Shown in pieces: positions 1 through 6,638 of a stretch of 8,989 bases of DNA. The notes under the pieces were generated by a model, which was not told the DNA's origin, did no database searches, and saw only the letters and a program-made list of their open reading frames with translations. The translations under genes and the position numbers were made by a program. Where the stretch lies: the NCBI GenBank assembly GCA_903864395.1, contig CAIPFQ010000200.1, forward strand, positions 1 through 8,989, in the 5' to 3' direction. The number at the start of each line of letters is the position of its first letter. The first letter of the stretch is position 1. The stretch is from an uncultured Chlamydiae bacterium (lineage in GTDB: Bacteria > Chlamydiota > Chlamydiia > Chlamydiales > SM23-39).

Positions 1-34
1 AAGGCAGGCAGCCCACAAAAGCTGCAAAGTCGAG
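1..34 (-). repeat. End of a repeat element, running off the left edge
   Basis: Read on the minus strand, these 34 bases are identical to 1825-1858, which is the left end of the 181-bp palindromic element described at 1825-2005. The outer boundary is at base 34 (CTCGAC...), so the body of this copy lies to the left, outside the window. It begins exactly where the coding similarity of the neighbouring ATPase fragment stops, so it appears to have inserted into, or recombined with, that gene. Only the end is visible, so whether a whole element is present cannot be judged here. Confidence 0.8.
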
Positions 35-274
35 ATAAGAGGGGCTATAGATCATCCCCTTTTTAATAAGACTTGCACGCACAGGACTGAGACTTCCGGG
101 TTTCATTTGCAAAAGATTGGCAAGATCCCCCATGCGATACGAATCGGATCCAAGCTCTGCCATAGCACGCAAAAACATTCTCTCATTTGGCGTAAGCCTC
201 TCAAAGCGCGCTTTAAAAAAATTTTTATCAAGACGAGAAATCACAATAACAGTGGCTTCCTCGACAACCTGCAC
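35..274 (-). pseudogene. C-terminal fragment of an AAA ATPase with winged-helix domain (remnant)
   Basis: The minus strand reads about 79 residues in frame, from QVVEEATVIVI near base 271 to IYSPSY near base 35. They contain RLDKNFFKARFERLTPNE, FLRAMAELGSDSYRMGDLA and SLSPVRASLIKKGMIYSP. This resembles the C-terminal winged-helix region of the AAA ATPases with a P-loop NTPase core that are common as accessory genes in bacteria. A full-length member is several hundred residues, and no P-loop or Walker B part is present. Upstream of base 274 the reading frame stays open but runs into palindromic DNA with no family resemblance. Downstream, where the family would continue with a conserved hydrophobic tail, the frame passes into the repeat at 1-34 (LDFAAFVGCLP). 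No good start or ribosome binding site is visible, although GTG at 274 is possible. It is best read as a broken gene, but a continuing chimeric ORF to the left of the window cannot be excluded. Confidence 0.65.
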
Positions 275-302
275 TCTCCTGCTAAACCAGGAAGGAGAGG
301 CA
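270..302. repeat. Short imperfect hairpin at the break point of the ATPase fragment
   Basis: CTCTCCT (274-280) pairs with AGGAGAG (293-299) across a 12-base loop. The stem is extended by TGC (270-272) with GCA (300-302), leaving base 273 as a bulge. It sits at the point where ATPase similarity ends, so it may mark the edge of an inserted palindromic sequence together with the hairpin at 336-385. Function is unknown. Confidence 0.4.
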
Positions 303-335
303 GTCCACTTCCAAAAAGAACCAAGGGGAGTGAGT

Positions 336-385
336 AATAGTAGTTGCAAAAACTACACACCTGTATATTTTTTGCAACTACTATT
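336..385. repeat. Perfect 17-bp inverted repeat (hairpin)
   Basis: Arms at 336-352 (AATAGTAGTTGCAAAAA) and 369-385 are perfectly complementary, with a 16-base loop. Outside the core, GAGTAA (332-337) and TTACTC (388-393) are also complementary but offset by a short insertion. A further weak stem (391-398 with 410-417, one G-T pair) follows. The A-tract on one strand and T-tract on the other sit at the loop end of the stem, not after it, so it does not look like an ordinary intrinsic terminator. It is more likely a palindromic repeat remnant. No flanking target duplication was recognised. Confidence 0.6.
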
Positions 386-467
386 GCTTACTCTTCCCAC
401 CAATTCTGGGGGAGGAGAGCCTGCGCCTAGAGAAAACGGATTTTTAATTGGATCCAAAAAACACTCC

Positions 468-517
468 AAAGATCTAACAACTTATAACGAAATTCCATTA
501 TAAGTTGTTAGATCTTT
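468..517 (-). terminator. Perfect 20-bp hairpin, probable terminator of the aldolase gene
   Basis: Arms 468-487 and 498-517 are perfectly complementary over 20 bp around a 10-base loop. The stem abuts the aldolase stop codon (TGA at 520-518, minus strand). In the aldolase direction a run of six T follows about five bases after the stem, which supports factor-independent termination, although the stem is AT-rich. It could also work in the other direction. Confidence 0.7.
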
Positions 518-1573
518 TCACGCCAACGCAATTTTTTCACACAAATAGACATCTTGAATGGCGTGAAGAAGAGCAATGCCATCCTTGAGCGGCTTTTGGA
601 ACGCTTTGCGCCCAGAGATCAGTCCCATGCCACCAGCTCGCTTATTGATCACAGCCGTTGCCACAGCATCGTGCAAGTCATTTTTTCCAGAAGCACCGCC
701 AGAATTAATGAGACCAATGCGCCCCATATAGCCGTTGATGACTTGATAGCGAGTGAGATCAATCGGGTGAGGGCTCGACAGACCCGAGAGCATTTTTTCT
801 GAAAACTTTCCAAACTGAAGTGCTTTAAATCCTCCATTGCAAACAGGCAATTTTTGTTTCACAATGTCAGCACCGATTGTAGCTCCCAAATGATCCGCCT
901 GTCCTGTCATGTCTGCTGACTCATGATAATCTATTTCCGCCGTCTTAAAAGTGCTATTGCGCAAATAACACCATAAAACAGTGGCCATCCCCAACTCATG
1001 CGCCACTTGGAATGCGTGGCTTATCTCCTGTATTTGACGGCGACTCTCTGGAGAACCAAAATAAATCGTCGCGCCCACAGCCACACAGCCCATCTCATAA
1101 GCGGCTTTAACGCTTGCAAACAGCGTTTGATCATACGTATTAGGATAAGAGAGAAGCTCATTGTGGTTCAGTTTGAGAAGAAACGGAATTTTGTGTGCGT
1201 ATTTGCGAGAGACGCTCCCCAAAACGCCCAGCGTCGAGGCCACCGCGTTACAACCCCCTTCGATTGCAAGCTTCACAATATTTTCAGAATCAAAGTAATC
1301 GGGATTGGCAGAGAAGGAGGCTCCCGCGCCATGCTCAATCCCCTGATCCACAGGAAGGATCGACAAATACCCCGTGCCTTTAAGGCGACCGTGAGAAAAA
1401 AGAGATTGCAGGCTGCGCAAAACACGCGGATTTCGATCGCTCGGAAGAAAAATCCGATCCACCCAATCGCCCCCTGGCGCATGGAGTTTTTCTTTAGGCA
1501 CTGTATGACAAACATGCTGCAATAAAGATTCTGCCTCTTGCCCAAGAAGAGAAACAATTTGAGAATAGTCCAT
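518..1573 (-). CDS. fbaB: Class I fructose-bisphosphate aldolase (DhnA/FbaB type)
   Basis: This 351-residue cytoplasmic enzyme should catalyse reversible cleavage of fructose 1,6-bisphosphate to dihydroxyacetone phosphate and glyceraldehyde 3-phosphate, through a lysine Schiff base. The sequence resembles E. coli FbaB (about 350 residues) along its whole length: [16 protein letters not shown] (67-81), [12 protein letters not shown] (89-100), [20 protein letters not shown] (131-150), [16 protein letters not shown] (166-181), [11 protein letters not shown] (231-241), [10 protein letters not shown] and [19 protein letters not shown] near the C-terminus. Lys239 in GADIVKQK is the best candidate for the Schiff-base lysine by analogy with archaeal-type aldolases (inference). 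The start is ATG at 1573, with a good ribosome binding site (AAGGA) about 8 bases upstream, and the N-terminus matches the family. It appears to be a single gene, with a hairpin terminator just after the stop. Chlamydiae lack the classical muscle-type and class II enzymes as far as I recall and use this type, so it is probably the glycolytic/gluconeogenic aldolase. Confidence 0.97.
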   Translation of the reverse strand: MDYSQIVSLLGQEAESLLQHVCHTVPKEKLHAPGGDWVDRIFLPSDRNPRVLRSLQSLFSHGRLKGTGYLSILPVDQGIEHGAGASFSANPDYFDSENIVKLAIEGGCNAVASTLGVLGSVSRKYAHKIPFLLKLNHNELLSYPNTYDQTLFASVKAAYEMGCVAVGATIYFGSPESRRQIQEISHAFQVAHELGMATVLWCYLRNSTFKTAEIDYHESADMTGQADHLGATIGADIVKQKLPVCNGGFKALQFGKFSEKMLSGLSSPHPIDLTRYQVINGYMGRIGLINSGGASGKNDLHDAVATAVINKRAGGMGLISGRKAFQKPLKDGIALLHAIQDVYLCEKIALA

Positions 1574-1615
1574 AGCGTTTTTTCCTTATGTGAATCCAGG
1601 GCTTAGTCCCTTGAG

Positions 1616-1621
1616 ATTGTA
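1616..1621 (-). promoter_or_regulatory. Possible -10 element of the aldolase gene
   Basis: The minus strand reads TACAAT (one mismatch to TATAAT) at 1621-1616. It would place a transcription start near 1609 and leave a leader of about 36 bases before the ATG. No convincing -35 box lies at 16-18 bases. A small palindrome CTTGA-CTC-TCAAG (1638-1650) occupies that region and might be an operator, but this is speculative. Confidence 0.3.
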
Positions 1622-1715
1622 TCCGTTTTTTAAGAAACTTGACTCTCAAGAACTAGAGCTTCCATTTTTTTCATAAAAATAACAGTTTTGATCAATTGTT
1701 GCAATCCAAGCATTG

Positions 1716-1751
1716 AACTCGACTTTGCAACTTTTTTGGGTTGGATGCCTC
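1716..1751 (+). repeat. Detached copy of the palindromic element's end (36 bp, inverted to 1972-2007)
   Basis: These 36 bases are the exact reverse complement of 1972-2007, which includes the right end of the element at 1825-2005. They also match the element's left end in about 28 of 33 positions (CTCGACTTTGCA then variable bases then TGCCT). Similarity stops abruptly after 1751, so no body of an element follows. This is either a solo end left by deletion or a product of recombination between copies. The identity to the neighbouring end suggests a recent origin or conversion. Confidence 0.8.
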
Positions 1752-1797
1752 TGACTAAGAGGTCTGTTGTCTCAAACAAAGGAACACGATAAAGAGG

Positions 1798-1814
1798 ATG
1801 CGGCAAAGCCGCAT
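1798..1814. repeat. Small GC-rich hairpin
   Basis: ATGCGGC (1798-1804) pairs perfectly with GCCGCAT (1808-1814) around an AAA loop. It lies between the detached repeat end and the palindromic element. It lacks a T-run, so a terminator role is not supported. Confidence 0.45.
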
Positions 1815-1824
1815 GCCACTTTAC

Positions 1825-2005
1825 CTCGACTTTGCAGCTTTTGTGGGCTGCCTGCCTTGGCTATTTGCCCCCGGACGTTCGCCCTATGGTCGAACTGGGC
1901 GATTATTTAAACCAGGCAGGGGTTTTTAACCCCTTCCCGATTTAAATAACGCCCCCGAGAACAAATCTCCCGAGGCATCCAACCCAAAAAAGTTGCAAAG
2001 TCGAG
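1825..2005. mobile_element. MITE-like palindromic element, 181 bp, with TTTAC target duplication
   Basis: The two ends are inverted repeats starting CTCGACTTTGCA (1825 inward and 2005 inward), similar over about 33 bp with some mismatches. Pairing continues inward: GGGCG-A-TTATTTAAA (1897-1911) with TTTAAATAACGCCC (1941-1954, one bulged A), then a central hairpin AGGGGTT (1918-1924) / AACCCCT (1928-1934) with a TTT loop. The left arm is longer because of an extra small hairpin (GTTCG...CGAAC, about 1878-1896). The five bases on either side, 1820-1824 and 2006-2010, are both TTTAC, which looks like a target-site duplication. No transposase is encoded, so movement would need one elsewhere in the genome. 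A second copy of the left end occurs at 1-34. The element class is unknown to me. Confidence 0.65.
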
Positions 2006-2010
2006 TTTAC

Positions 2011-2262
2011 GGCACAAATTATTTATCATGCCTATCAGACATATCTTGTTAATCATGTTCTTTTTCGTTATGTAACAAGATTGTATTCAACGATTTGCAC
2101 TAAGTTGACAACATTGACTAAACAGTTAACTCATTTTTTTCCTCACGCGACGTACGAATTTCCAAAAAGGAAGACCCCCACACCGTTGTGTATTTAACAT
2201 AATATGAGTTCAATCACCAGGACTAGTTGACAAAAAATGTTTTTAAACTAAAGAGTCCGATT
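2011..2262. other. Intergenic region upstream of kdpF
   Basis: About 250 AT-rich bases with no credible gene. A weak inverted repeat TCTTGTTA (2044-2051) / TAACAAGA (2073-2080) with a 21-base loop could be an operator. TTGACA occurs at 2105-2110 with no good -10 at the right distance, and a CATAAT at 2198-2203 lacks a -35. I see no riboswitch fold, no tRNA and no binding site that I can assign to KdpE. Confidence 0.5.
2227..2254 (+). promoter_or_regulatory. Possible kdp promoter (TTGACA -35, weak -10)
   Basis: A consensus TTGACA lies at 2227-2232. The best partner is TAAAGA at 2249-2254, 16 bases away, with only partial match to TATAAT. If real, transcription would start almost at the kdpF ATG (2263), giving a nearly leaderless message. 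That is unusual and lowers confidence. The true promoter may lie further upstream. Confidence 0.3.
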
Positions 2263-2352
2263 ATGGGTGTGTTTCAAATGGTTCTTTTCGGAGGCTCTAT
2301 TTTTCTCCTTGGATACCTTCTGACAAGCATTCTTTGGCCGGAAAAATTCTAA
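2263..2352 (+). CDS. kdpF: KdpF, small membrane subunit of the Kdp K+ pump
   Basis: A 29-residue peptide starts at ATG 2263 and stops with TAA at 2350-2352. It is a single hydrophobic helix (roughly residues 4-24) ending in LWPEKF, and it contains GYLLTSIL, which matches the usual KdpF pattern of a GYL-type helix followed by a P-E-x-F end. KdpF sits in the membrane beside KdpA and stabilises the KdpFABC complex. Its stop overlaps the kdpA start by one base (TAATG), so the two are translationally coupled. The ribosome binding site is weak (AAAGAG about 10 bases upstream). It is easily missed by gene callers because of its size. Position, length and tail together make the call firm. Confidence 0.9.
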   Translation: MGVFQMVLFGGSIFLLGYLLTSILWPEKF

Positions 2353-4052
2353 TGGACTGGATTCAACTCGCACTTTTTTTAACAATTCTCCTGGTATTCG
2401 TAAAGCCGTTGGGGCTTTTCATTGTCCGCATCTTAGACCCAAACGCAAAAACTTTTCTAGATCCCCTCTTAAAACCGATCGAACGCGGCATCTACCGCAG
2501 CGCAAAGATCGATCCGACCCAGGAACAAGGTTGGAAAGAGTATTTAATTTGCATCATGGGATTTAGTTTGGTCTCGCTTCTTTTCGTTTTCATAGGGCTC
2601 GGGCTTCAGGAGTACCTTCCATTCAATCCCCAAAAAATCAAACCTCCTGCATGGCATTTAAATCTCAATACCTCCATCAGCTTTATGACCAATACAAATT
2701 GGCAAAGCTATGGGGGAGAATCGACGATGTCTTACTTTTCTCAAATGGCCGTTCTTACCGTCCAAAATTTTGTCTCGGCAGCAGTGGGACTCTCAGCTGC
2801 CGCCGCTTTGATCCGAGGAATCAGCGCCCAAGAAACAAACGCCATCGGGAACTTTTGGGCAGATCTGGTGCGGATCAGTCTTTACCTGCTCCTTCCCATT
2901 TGTATTGGGACCGCCACTCTTTTCATCGCAGAAGGCGTTCCCCAAAATTTCCACCCTTACGCGCAAGCCCAAACGCTGGAAGGAAGAATTCAGAATATCG
3001 CTCAAGGGCCCATCGCATCGCAAGAGGCCATTAAATTGTTGGGGACAAACGGCGGCGGCTTTACAAATGCCAATTCAGCACACCCCTATGAAAATCCAAC
3101 GCCGCTCTCAAATTTTTTACAACTCATTCTCATTTTACTGATCCCTACAGCCCAAATCTATTCTTTTGGGGTTTTCGCAAAAAATATCAAGCACGGCTGG
3201 GCGATTTTTACAAGTTTAGCGATTCTCTTTATTCTCGGTGTTTGGATCTGCTCCCACTACGAAAGTGTCGGAAATCCACAAATGCACCAGCTAGGCATTT
3301 TTGGGAGCAATTGGGAGGGAAAGGAGCAGCGATTTGGAATTTTTGGATCTACCCTATACGCCTGTGTAACAACAGCGGTCTCTTGCGGCTCTGTCAACTG
3401 CATGCACGATTCATTCACTCCCCTAGGAGGATTCATTCCGATGCTCAATATCCAGCTGAGCGAAGTGGTTTTTGGAGGCGTAGGCGCTGGGCTCTATAGC
3501 GTTCTTCTCTTTGTCTTATTGGCCATTTTCATTGCTGGATTAATTATTGGCCGCACACCCGAATACTTGGGAAAAAAAATTGAACCTTTCGATATTCAGA
3601 TGACGATGCTCGCGATCTTGCCCTTCGTCCTTCTGATTCACGGCTTCACAGCCCTCGCTTGCTGTACAGAGTGGGGCGTCAATGGGGTGCACAATGCAGG
3701 CCCTCATGGGTTTAGCGAAATCTTGTATGCGTTTAGCTCTTGCACTGCGAATAATGGGAGCGCTTTTTCTGGCCTTTCCACAAACACGGTTCCCTACAAT
3801 TTGTCTCTCGCTGCCGCAGCCTTTTTTGGCCGTTTTCTAGTTCTAGGCCCTGTGATTGCGTTAGCTGGCTCTTTCGCTAAGAAAAAAATAAACCCTAATG
3901 GCGCAGGATCTTTTCCTGTCTCCAGCCCGCTCTTTATTGCCCTTGTCATCGGGGTCATTCTTCTTCTAGGGGCTCTCATCTTTTTCCCCACTTTAACGAT
4001 GGGCCCGATTGTCGAGCAATTTTTCATGCACAAAGGGGAACTTTCGGAATGA
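2352..4052 (+). CDS. kdpA: KdpA, K+-selective channel-like subunit of the Kdp pump
   Basis: A 566-residue polytopic inner-membrane protein (family about 557 residues, about ten membrane segments) that binds K+ from outside and passes it toward KdpB. All four filter regions are visible: TNTNWQSYGGES (113-124; Gln118 corresponds to the affinity-determining Gln116 of E. coli), LGTNGGGFTNANSAHP (230-245), VSCGSVNCMHDSF (343-355) and TANNGSAFSGLS (465-476). EVVFGGVGAGLY and IIGRTPEYLGKKIEPFD (398-414) are also family hallmarks. I chose ATG 2352 over an in-frame TTG at 2334 because it overlaps the kdpF stop and gives the usual short N-terminus (MDWIQLALFL). It overlaps kdpB by four bases (ATGA). 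No frameshift or missing filter residue was seen, so it should be functional. Confidence 0.98.
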   Translation: MDWIQLALFLTILLVFVKPLGLFIVRILDPNAKTFLDPLLKPIERGIYRSAKIDPTQEQGWKEYLICIMGFSLVSLLFVFIGLGLQEYLPFNPQKIKPPAWHLNLNTSISFMTNTNWQSYGGESTMSYFSQMAVLTVQNFVSAAVGLSAAAALIRGISAQETNAIGNFWADLVRISLYLLLPICIGTATLFIAEGVPQNFHPYAQAQTLEGRIQNIAQGPIASQEAIKLLGTNGGGFTNANSAHPYENPTPLSNFLQLILILLIPTAQIYSFGVFAKNIKHGWAIFTSLAILFILGVWICSHYESVGNPQMHQLGIFGSNWEGKEQRFGIFGSTLYACVTTAVSCGSVNCMHDSFTPLGGFIPMLNIQLSEVVFGGVGAGLYSVLLFVLLAIFIAGLIIGRTPEYLGKKIEPFDIQMTMLAILPFVLLIHGFTALACCTEWGVNGVHNAGPHGFSEILYAFSSCTANNGSAFSGLSTNTVPYNLSLAAAAFFGRFLVLGPVIALAGSFAKKKINPNGAGSFPVSSPLFIALVIGVILLLGALIFFPTLTMGPIVEQFFMHKGELSE

Positions 4053-6022
4053 ATGTTTTTTTAACATCCCTCAAAAAACTAAATCCTCTGTCTCTCCTTC
4101 ATAATCCAGTGATCTTTATTACAGAGATAGGGGCTTTCATTACGACCATCGAATGGTTTTTTATAGCCAAAGAAAATTTTGCATTCTATGCGCAAGTGTC
4201 GATTTGGCTCTGGCTTACCGTTCTTTTTGCCAATTACGCAGAGTCCATTGCAGAGTCACGCAATCGCGCTCAAGCAGAGTCTTTGCGAAGCTCTCGCGTG
4301 GATGTCATCGCTCATCGCCAACAAAAAGAGGGGCATTTTAGCGAAGTCAATGGCAAAGATTTGAGAAAAGGGGATCTTGTCCGTGTTTTGGCGGGAGAAT
4401 TAATTCCGGGGGACGGAGAGATCATTGAAGGAATGGCCTCTATCGATGAATCTTCTGTCACGGGAGAATCCGCCCCTGTCATTCGAGCTGCAGGAACAGA
4501 TCATAGCTCAGTTGTCGGGGGAACAAAATTAGTGTCTGATCAAATCCTCGTCAAAATCTCTTCCGATCCAGGCAACAGTTTTCTCGATCGAATGATCAAT
4601 CTCATTGAGGGTTCAAAACGAAAAAAATCAGCCAACGAAATCGCTCTGACCATCCTTCTATCAGGGCTCACTTTTATCTTCTTAGCGATCGTGGTTTCCC
4701 TCGAAATGTTTGGAGTCTATTTCAACATCGATTTTTCGATTACAAGGCTAGTCGCCTTGCTTGTTTGTCTCATTCCTACAACCATTGCCGGTCTTTTGAG
4801 CGCCATTGGCATTGCTGGGATCAATCGACTCATGAAAAGACATGTTTTAGCTATGAGCGGACAAGCGGTAGAGGCCGCTGGAGACATCGATGTTCTCCTC
4901 ATAGACAAAACGGGAACGATCACGATCGGTCACAGACGCGCATCGGACATGGCACTTGCGGCGGGAATCACAAGTGGCGAATTTACAAGAGCGGCTTACT
5001 TGACATCGCTGCACGATCTAACCGATGAAGGGCGAAGCATCGTAGAATATTTAAAAGAACACTTCCTGGCCGATATCCCCAAAAAAATCCCCGATTGCAA
5101 ATGTGTTCCTTTTGCTGCAGAAATTCGGATGAGCGGCGCGGATATTGGAGAAGAAAAATTAAGAAAAGGGGCTGTGGACGCCGTTGTCAAATTTACGGGA
5201 CGCCCACTCCCCGAGGAAATTGCAAGCAAAGTAAAACAATACGCCGAAATGGGGGGAACCCCCCTCGTCGTTTGCGATCACAAAAAGGTCTTAGGCGTTA
5301 TTTTATTGAAAGACATTTTGAAAAAAGGACTCCCCCAACTCTTTGTGCGCTTCCGAAAGATGGGGATTCGGACAGTAATGATCACGGGCGACAATCCCAT
5401 TACAGCCGCCACAATCGCCGCCGAGGCAGGGGTCGATGAGTTTTTGGCCGAAGTGTCTCCTGAACAAAAATTAAAAACAGTCTTAAAGTTTCAAGAAGAA
5501 GGAATGATGGTGGCTATGACGGGAGACGGCGTGAACGATGCTCCAGCGTTAGCTCATGCCAACGTCGGCGTTGCGATGAACTCGGGGACGCAAGCGGCCA
5601 AAGAGGCGGGGAACATGATTGATCTCGATTCCCATCCGGATAAACTTTTTGAAATCATCGAAATTGGCAAGCAAATGCTAACGACTCGAGGTTCTTTGAC
5701 GACCTTTTCTGTCGCCAATGATGTGGCCAAATACTTTGCCATCATTCCAGCCATCCTCATCCCCTTTTTTCCCGATCTTAAAAGATTGAACTTAATGAAC
5801 CTGGCAACACCAGAGAGCGCCGTATTGAGCGCCGTTATTTTTAACGCCTTGATTATTCCTGCGCTCATTCCCCTCGCGTTTTCTGGGGTCAAGATCATTA
5901 CCGACCGAGCGCAAGTCATCCTTCGCCGCAATCTCTTGATTTATGGCCTTGGAGGCGTTATTCTCCCCTTCATCGCAATTAAAGGGATCGATGTAATCCT
6001 CAATGCTATTGGAGCGTTATGA
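4049..6022 (+). CDS. kdpB: KdpB, P-type ATPase subunit of the Kdp pump
   Basis: The 657-residue catalytic subunit hydrolyses ATP to drive K+ uptake through KdpA. Visible in order: N-terminal membrane pair with WLWLTVLFANYAESIAESR (53-71); actuator domain with SIDESSVTGESAPVIR (TGES at 138-141; its Ser141 corresponds to the inhibitory phosphorylation site Ser162 of E. coli); the conserved LVCLIPTTIAGLLSAIG membrane motif; phosphorylation site DKTGT with Asp286; nucleotide-binding region with MSG and LRKGAVDAV; hinge MTGDGVNDAPALA (490-502); then AMNSGTQAAKEAGNMIDLDS and the C-terminal membrane helices with SAVLSAVIFNALIIP. It is about 25 residues shorter than the E. coli protein, mostly at the N-terminus. 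It starts at ATG 4049 with a good AAGGGGA site, overlapping kdpA by ATGA, and its own TGA overlaps kdpC in the same way. Confidence 0.98.
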   Translation: MNVFLTSLKKLNPLSLLHNPVIFITEIGAFITTIEWFFIAKENFAFYAQVSIWLWLTVLFANYAESIAESRNRAQAESLRSSRVDVIAHRQQKEGHFSEVNGKDLRKGDLVRVLAGELIPGDGEIIEGMASIDESSVTGESAPVIRAAGTDHSSVVGGTKLVSDQILVKISSDPGNSFLDRMINLIEGSKRKKSANEIALTILLSGLTFIFLAIVVSLEMFGVYFNIDFSITRLVALLVCLIPTTIAGLLSAIGIAGINRLMKRHVLAMSGQAVEAAGDIDVLLIDKTGTITIGHRRASDMALAAGITSGEFTRAAYLTSLHDLTDEGRSIVEYLKEHFLADIPKKIPDCKCVPFAAEIRMSGADIGEEKLRKGAVDAVVKFTGRPLPEEIASKVKQYAEMGGTPLVVCDHKKVLGVILLKDILKKGLPQLFVRFRKMGIRTVMITGDNPITAATIAAEAGVDEFLAEVSPEQKLKTVLKFQEEGMMVAMTGDGVNDAPALAHANVGVAMNSGTQAAKEAGNMIDLDSHPDKLFEIIEIGKQMLTTRGSLTTFSVANDVAKYFAIIPAILIPFFPDLKRLNLMNLATPESAVLSAVIFNALIIPALIPLAFSGVKIITDRAQVILRRNLLIYGLGGVILPFIAIKGIDVILNAIGAL

Positions 6023-6615
6023 AGACTTTTTTCCATGCACTCAAAACCTCTTTCATCGCCCTTTCTCTTTTAACCCTTCTATTAGGCGTTGTTTATCCCC
6101 TCTTTATGTGGGGCGTGGGACAAATTTTCTTTCACAACCAAGCCAATGGGGGACTTTTGTATTCCGAGAAAAGAACTTTGCTCGGCTCTACATTGATCGC
6201 TCAAAATTTTACTGCCGATAAATACTTTCATCCTCGACCCTCGGCTGCAGGGGAGTTGGGCTATGACGCCACCCATTCTTCTGGTAGCAATCTAGGGCCT
6301 ACCTCTCAAAAGCTCATTGACACGCTCAAAGAGAGAGCAAAAAATTATCGAGCATCCAATCACATCGCTGAAAACGCTCCCATTCCAGCCAATGCTATCA
6401 CAGCCTCTGGCAGCGGATTAGACCCCCATATCAGTGTTGAGAATGCGTATATTCAAGCAAGGCGTGTCGCAAACGCCAGAAACAGGCGGATCGAAGATGT
6501 CCATCAATTGGTGGATCGACATACAGAAGGGCGCACTTTTGGAGTTTTTGGAGAAAAACGGATCAACGTCCTGCTTCTGAATTTGGCTTTGGAAGAAATT
6601 GAAAAACTTGACTAA
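6019..6615 (+). CDS. kdpC: KdpC, accessory subunit of the Kdp pump
   Basis: A 198-residue protein (E. coli 190) anchored by one N-terminal membrane helix (about 11-33), with the rest outside the inner membrane, where KdpC is thought to assist the high K+ affinity of the complex. Matching motifs are GSTLIAQNFTADKYFHPRPS (56-75), SSGSNLGPTS (87-96), ITASGSGLDPHIS (127-139), QARRVANARN (146-155) and the C-terminal INVLLLNLALEEIEKLD. It starts at ATG 6019, overlapping the kdpB stop (ATGA), with GGAG a few bases upstream. It is the last gene of the operon. No kdpD or kdpE follows, and ispH runs in from the other strand 7 bases later. Confidence 0.97.
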   Translation: MKTFFHALKTSFIALSLLTLLLGVVYPLFMWGVGQIFFHNQANGGLLYSEKRTLLGSTLIAQNFTADKYFHPRPSAAGELGYDATHSSGSNLGPTSQKLIDTLKERAKNYRASNHIAENAPIPANAITASGSGLDPHISVENAYIQARRVANARNRRIEDVHQLVDRHTEGRTFGVFGEKRINVLLLNLALEEIEKLD

Positions 6616-6638
6616 AACAGAGCTAAAGCACCTGTTTT
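6614..6638. terminator. Weak possible bidirectional terminator between kdpC and ispH
   Basis: AAAACAG (6614-6620) pairs with CTGTTTT (6632-6638) around an 11-base loop. The A-run on the left and T-run on the right are what a shared terminator for two convergent genes would show. The stem is short and AT-rich, and it overlaps the end of both genes (the kdpC stop and the ispH stop at 6623-6625), so the support is modest. Confidence 0.3.

Noticed and set aside
117..503. A 128-codon plus-strand open frame through the ATPase remnant and hairpins.
   Set aside because: It reads through the antisense of the ATPase fragment and two palindromes, shows no family features and has no ribosome binding site.
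998..1525. A 175-codon plus-strand open frame opposite the aldolase gene.
   Set aside because: It lies wholly antisense to a gene matching its family along its full length, and its product is Arg/His-rich with no recognisable domain, as expected for a shadow frame.
1605..1617. A 13-base match (AGTCCCTTGAGAT) between the region upstream of the aldolase gene and the opposite strand at 7553-7565 near the ispH palindrome.
   Set aside because: About one 13-base match is expected by chance when a window of this size is compared with itself, and the match extends outside the palindrome on one side only.
1716..2007. Repeated 34-36-base units resembling a CRISPR array.
   Set aside because: The copies are in both orientations, have unequal spacing and belong to a palindromic element. 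No regular spacers or cas genes are present.
2011..2262. Possible K+-related or c-di-AMP riboswitch upstream of kdp.
   Set aside because: I could not recognise the conserved stems or motifs of such a riboswitch, and only weak inverted repeats are present.
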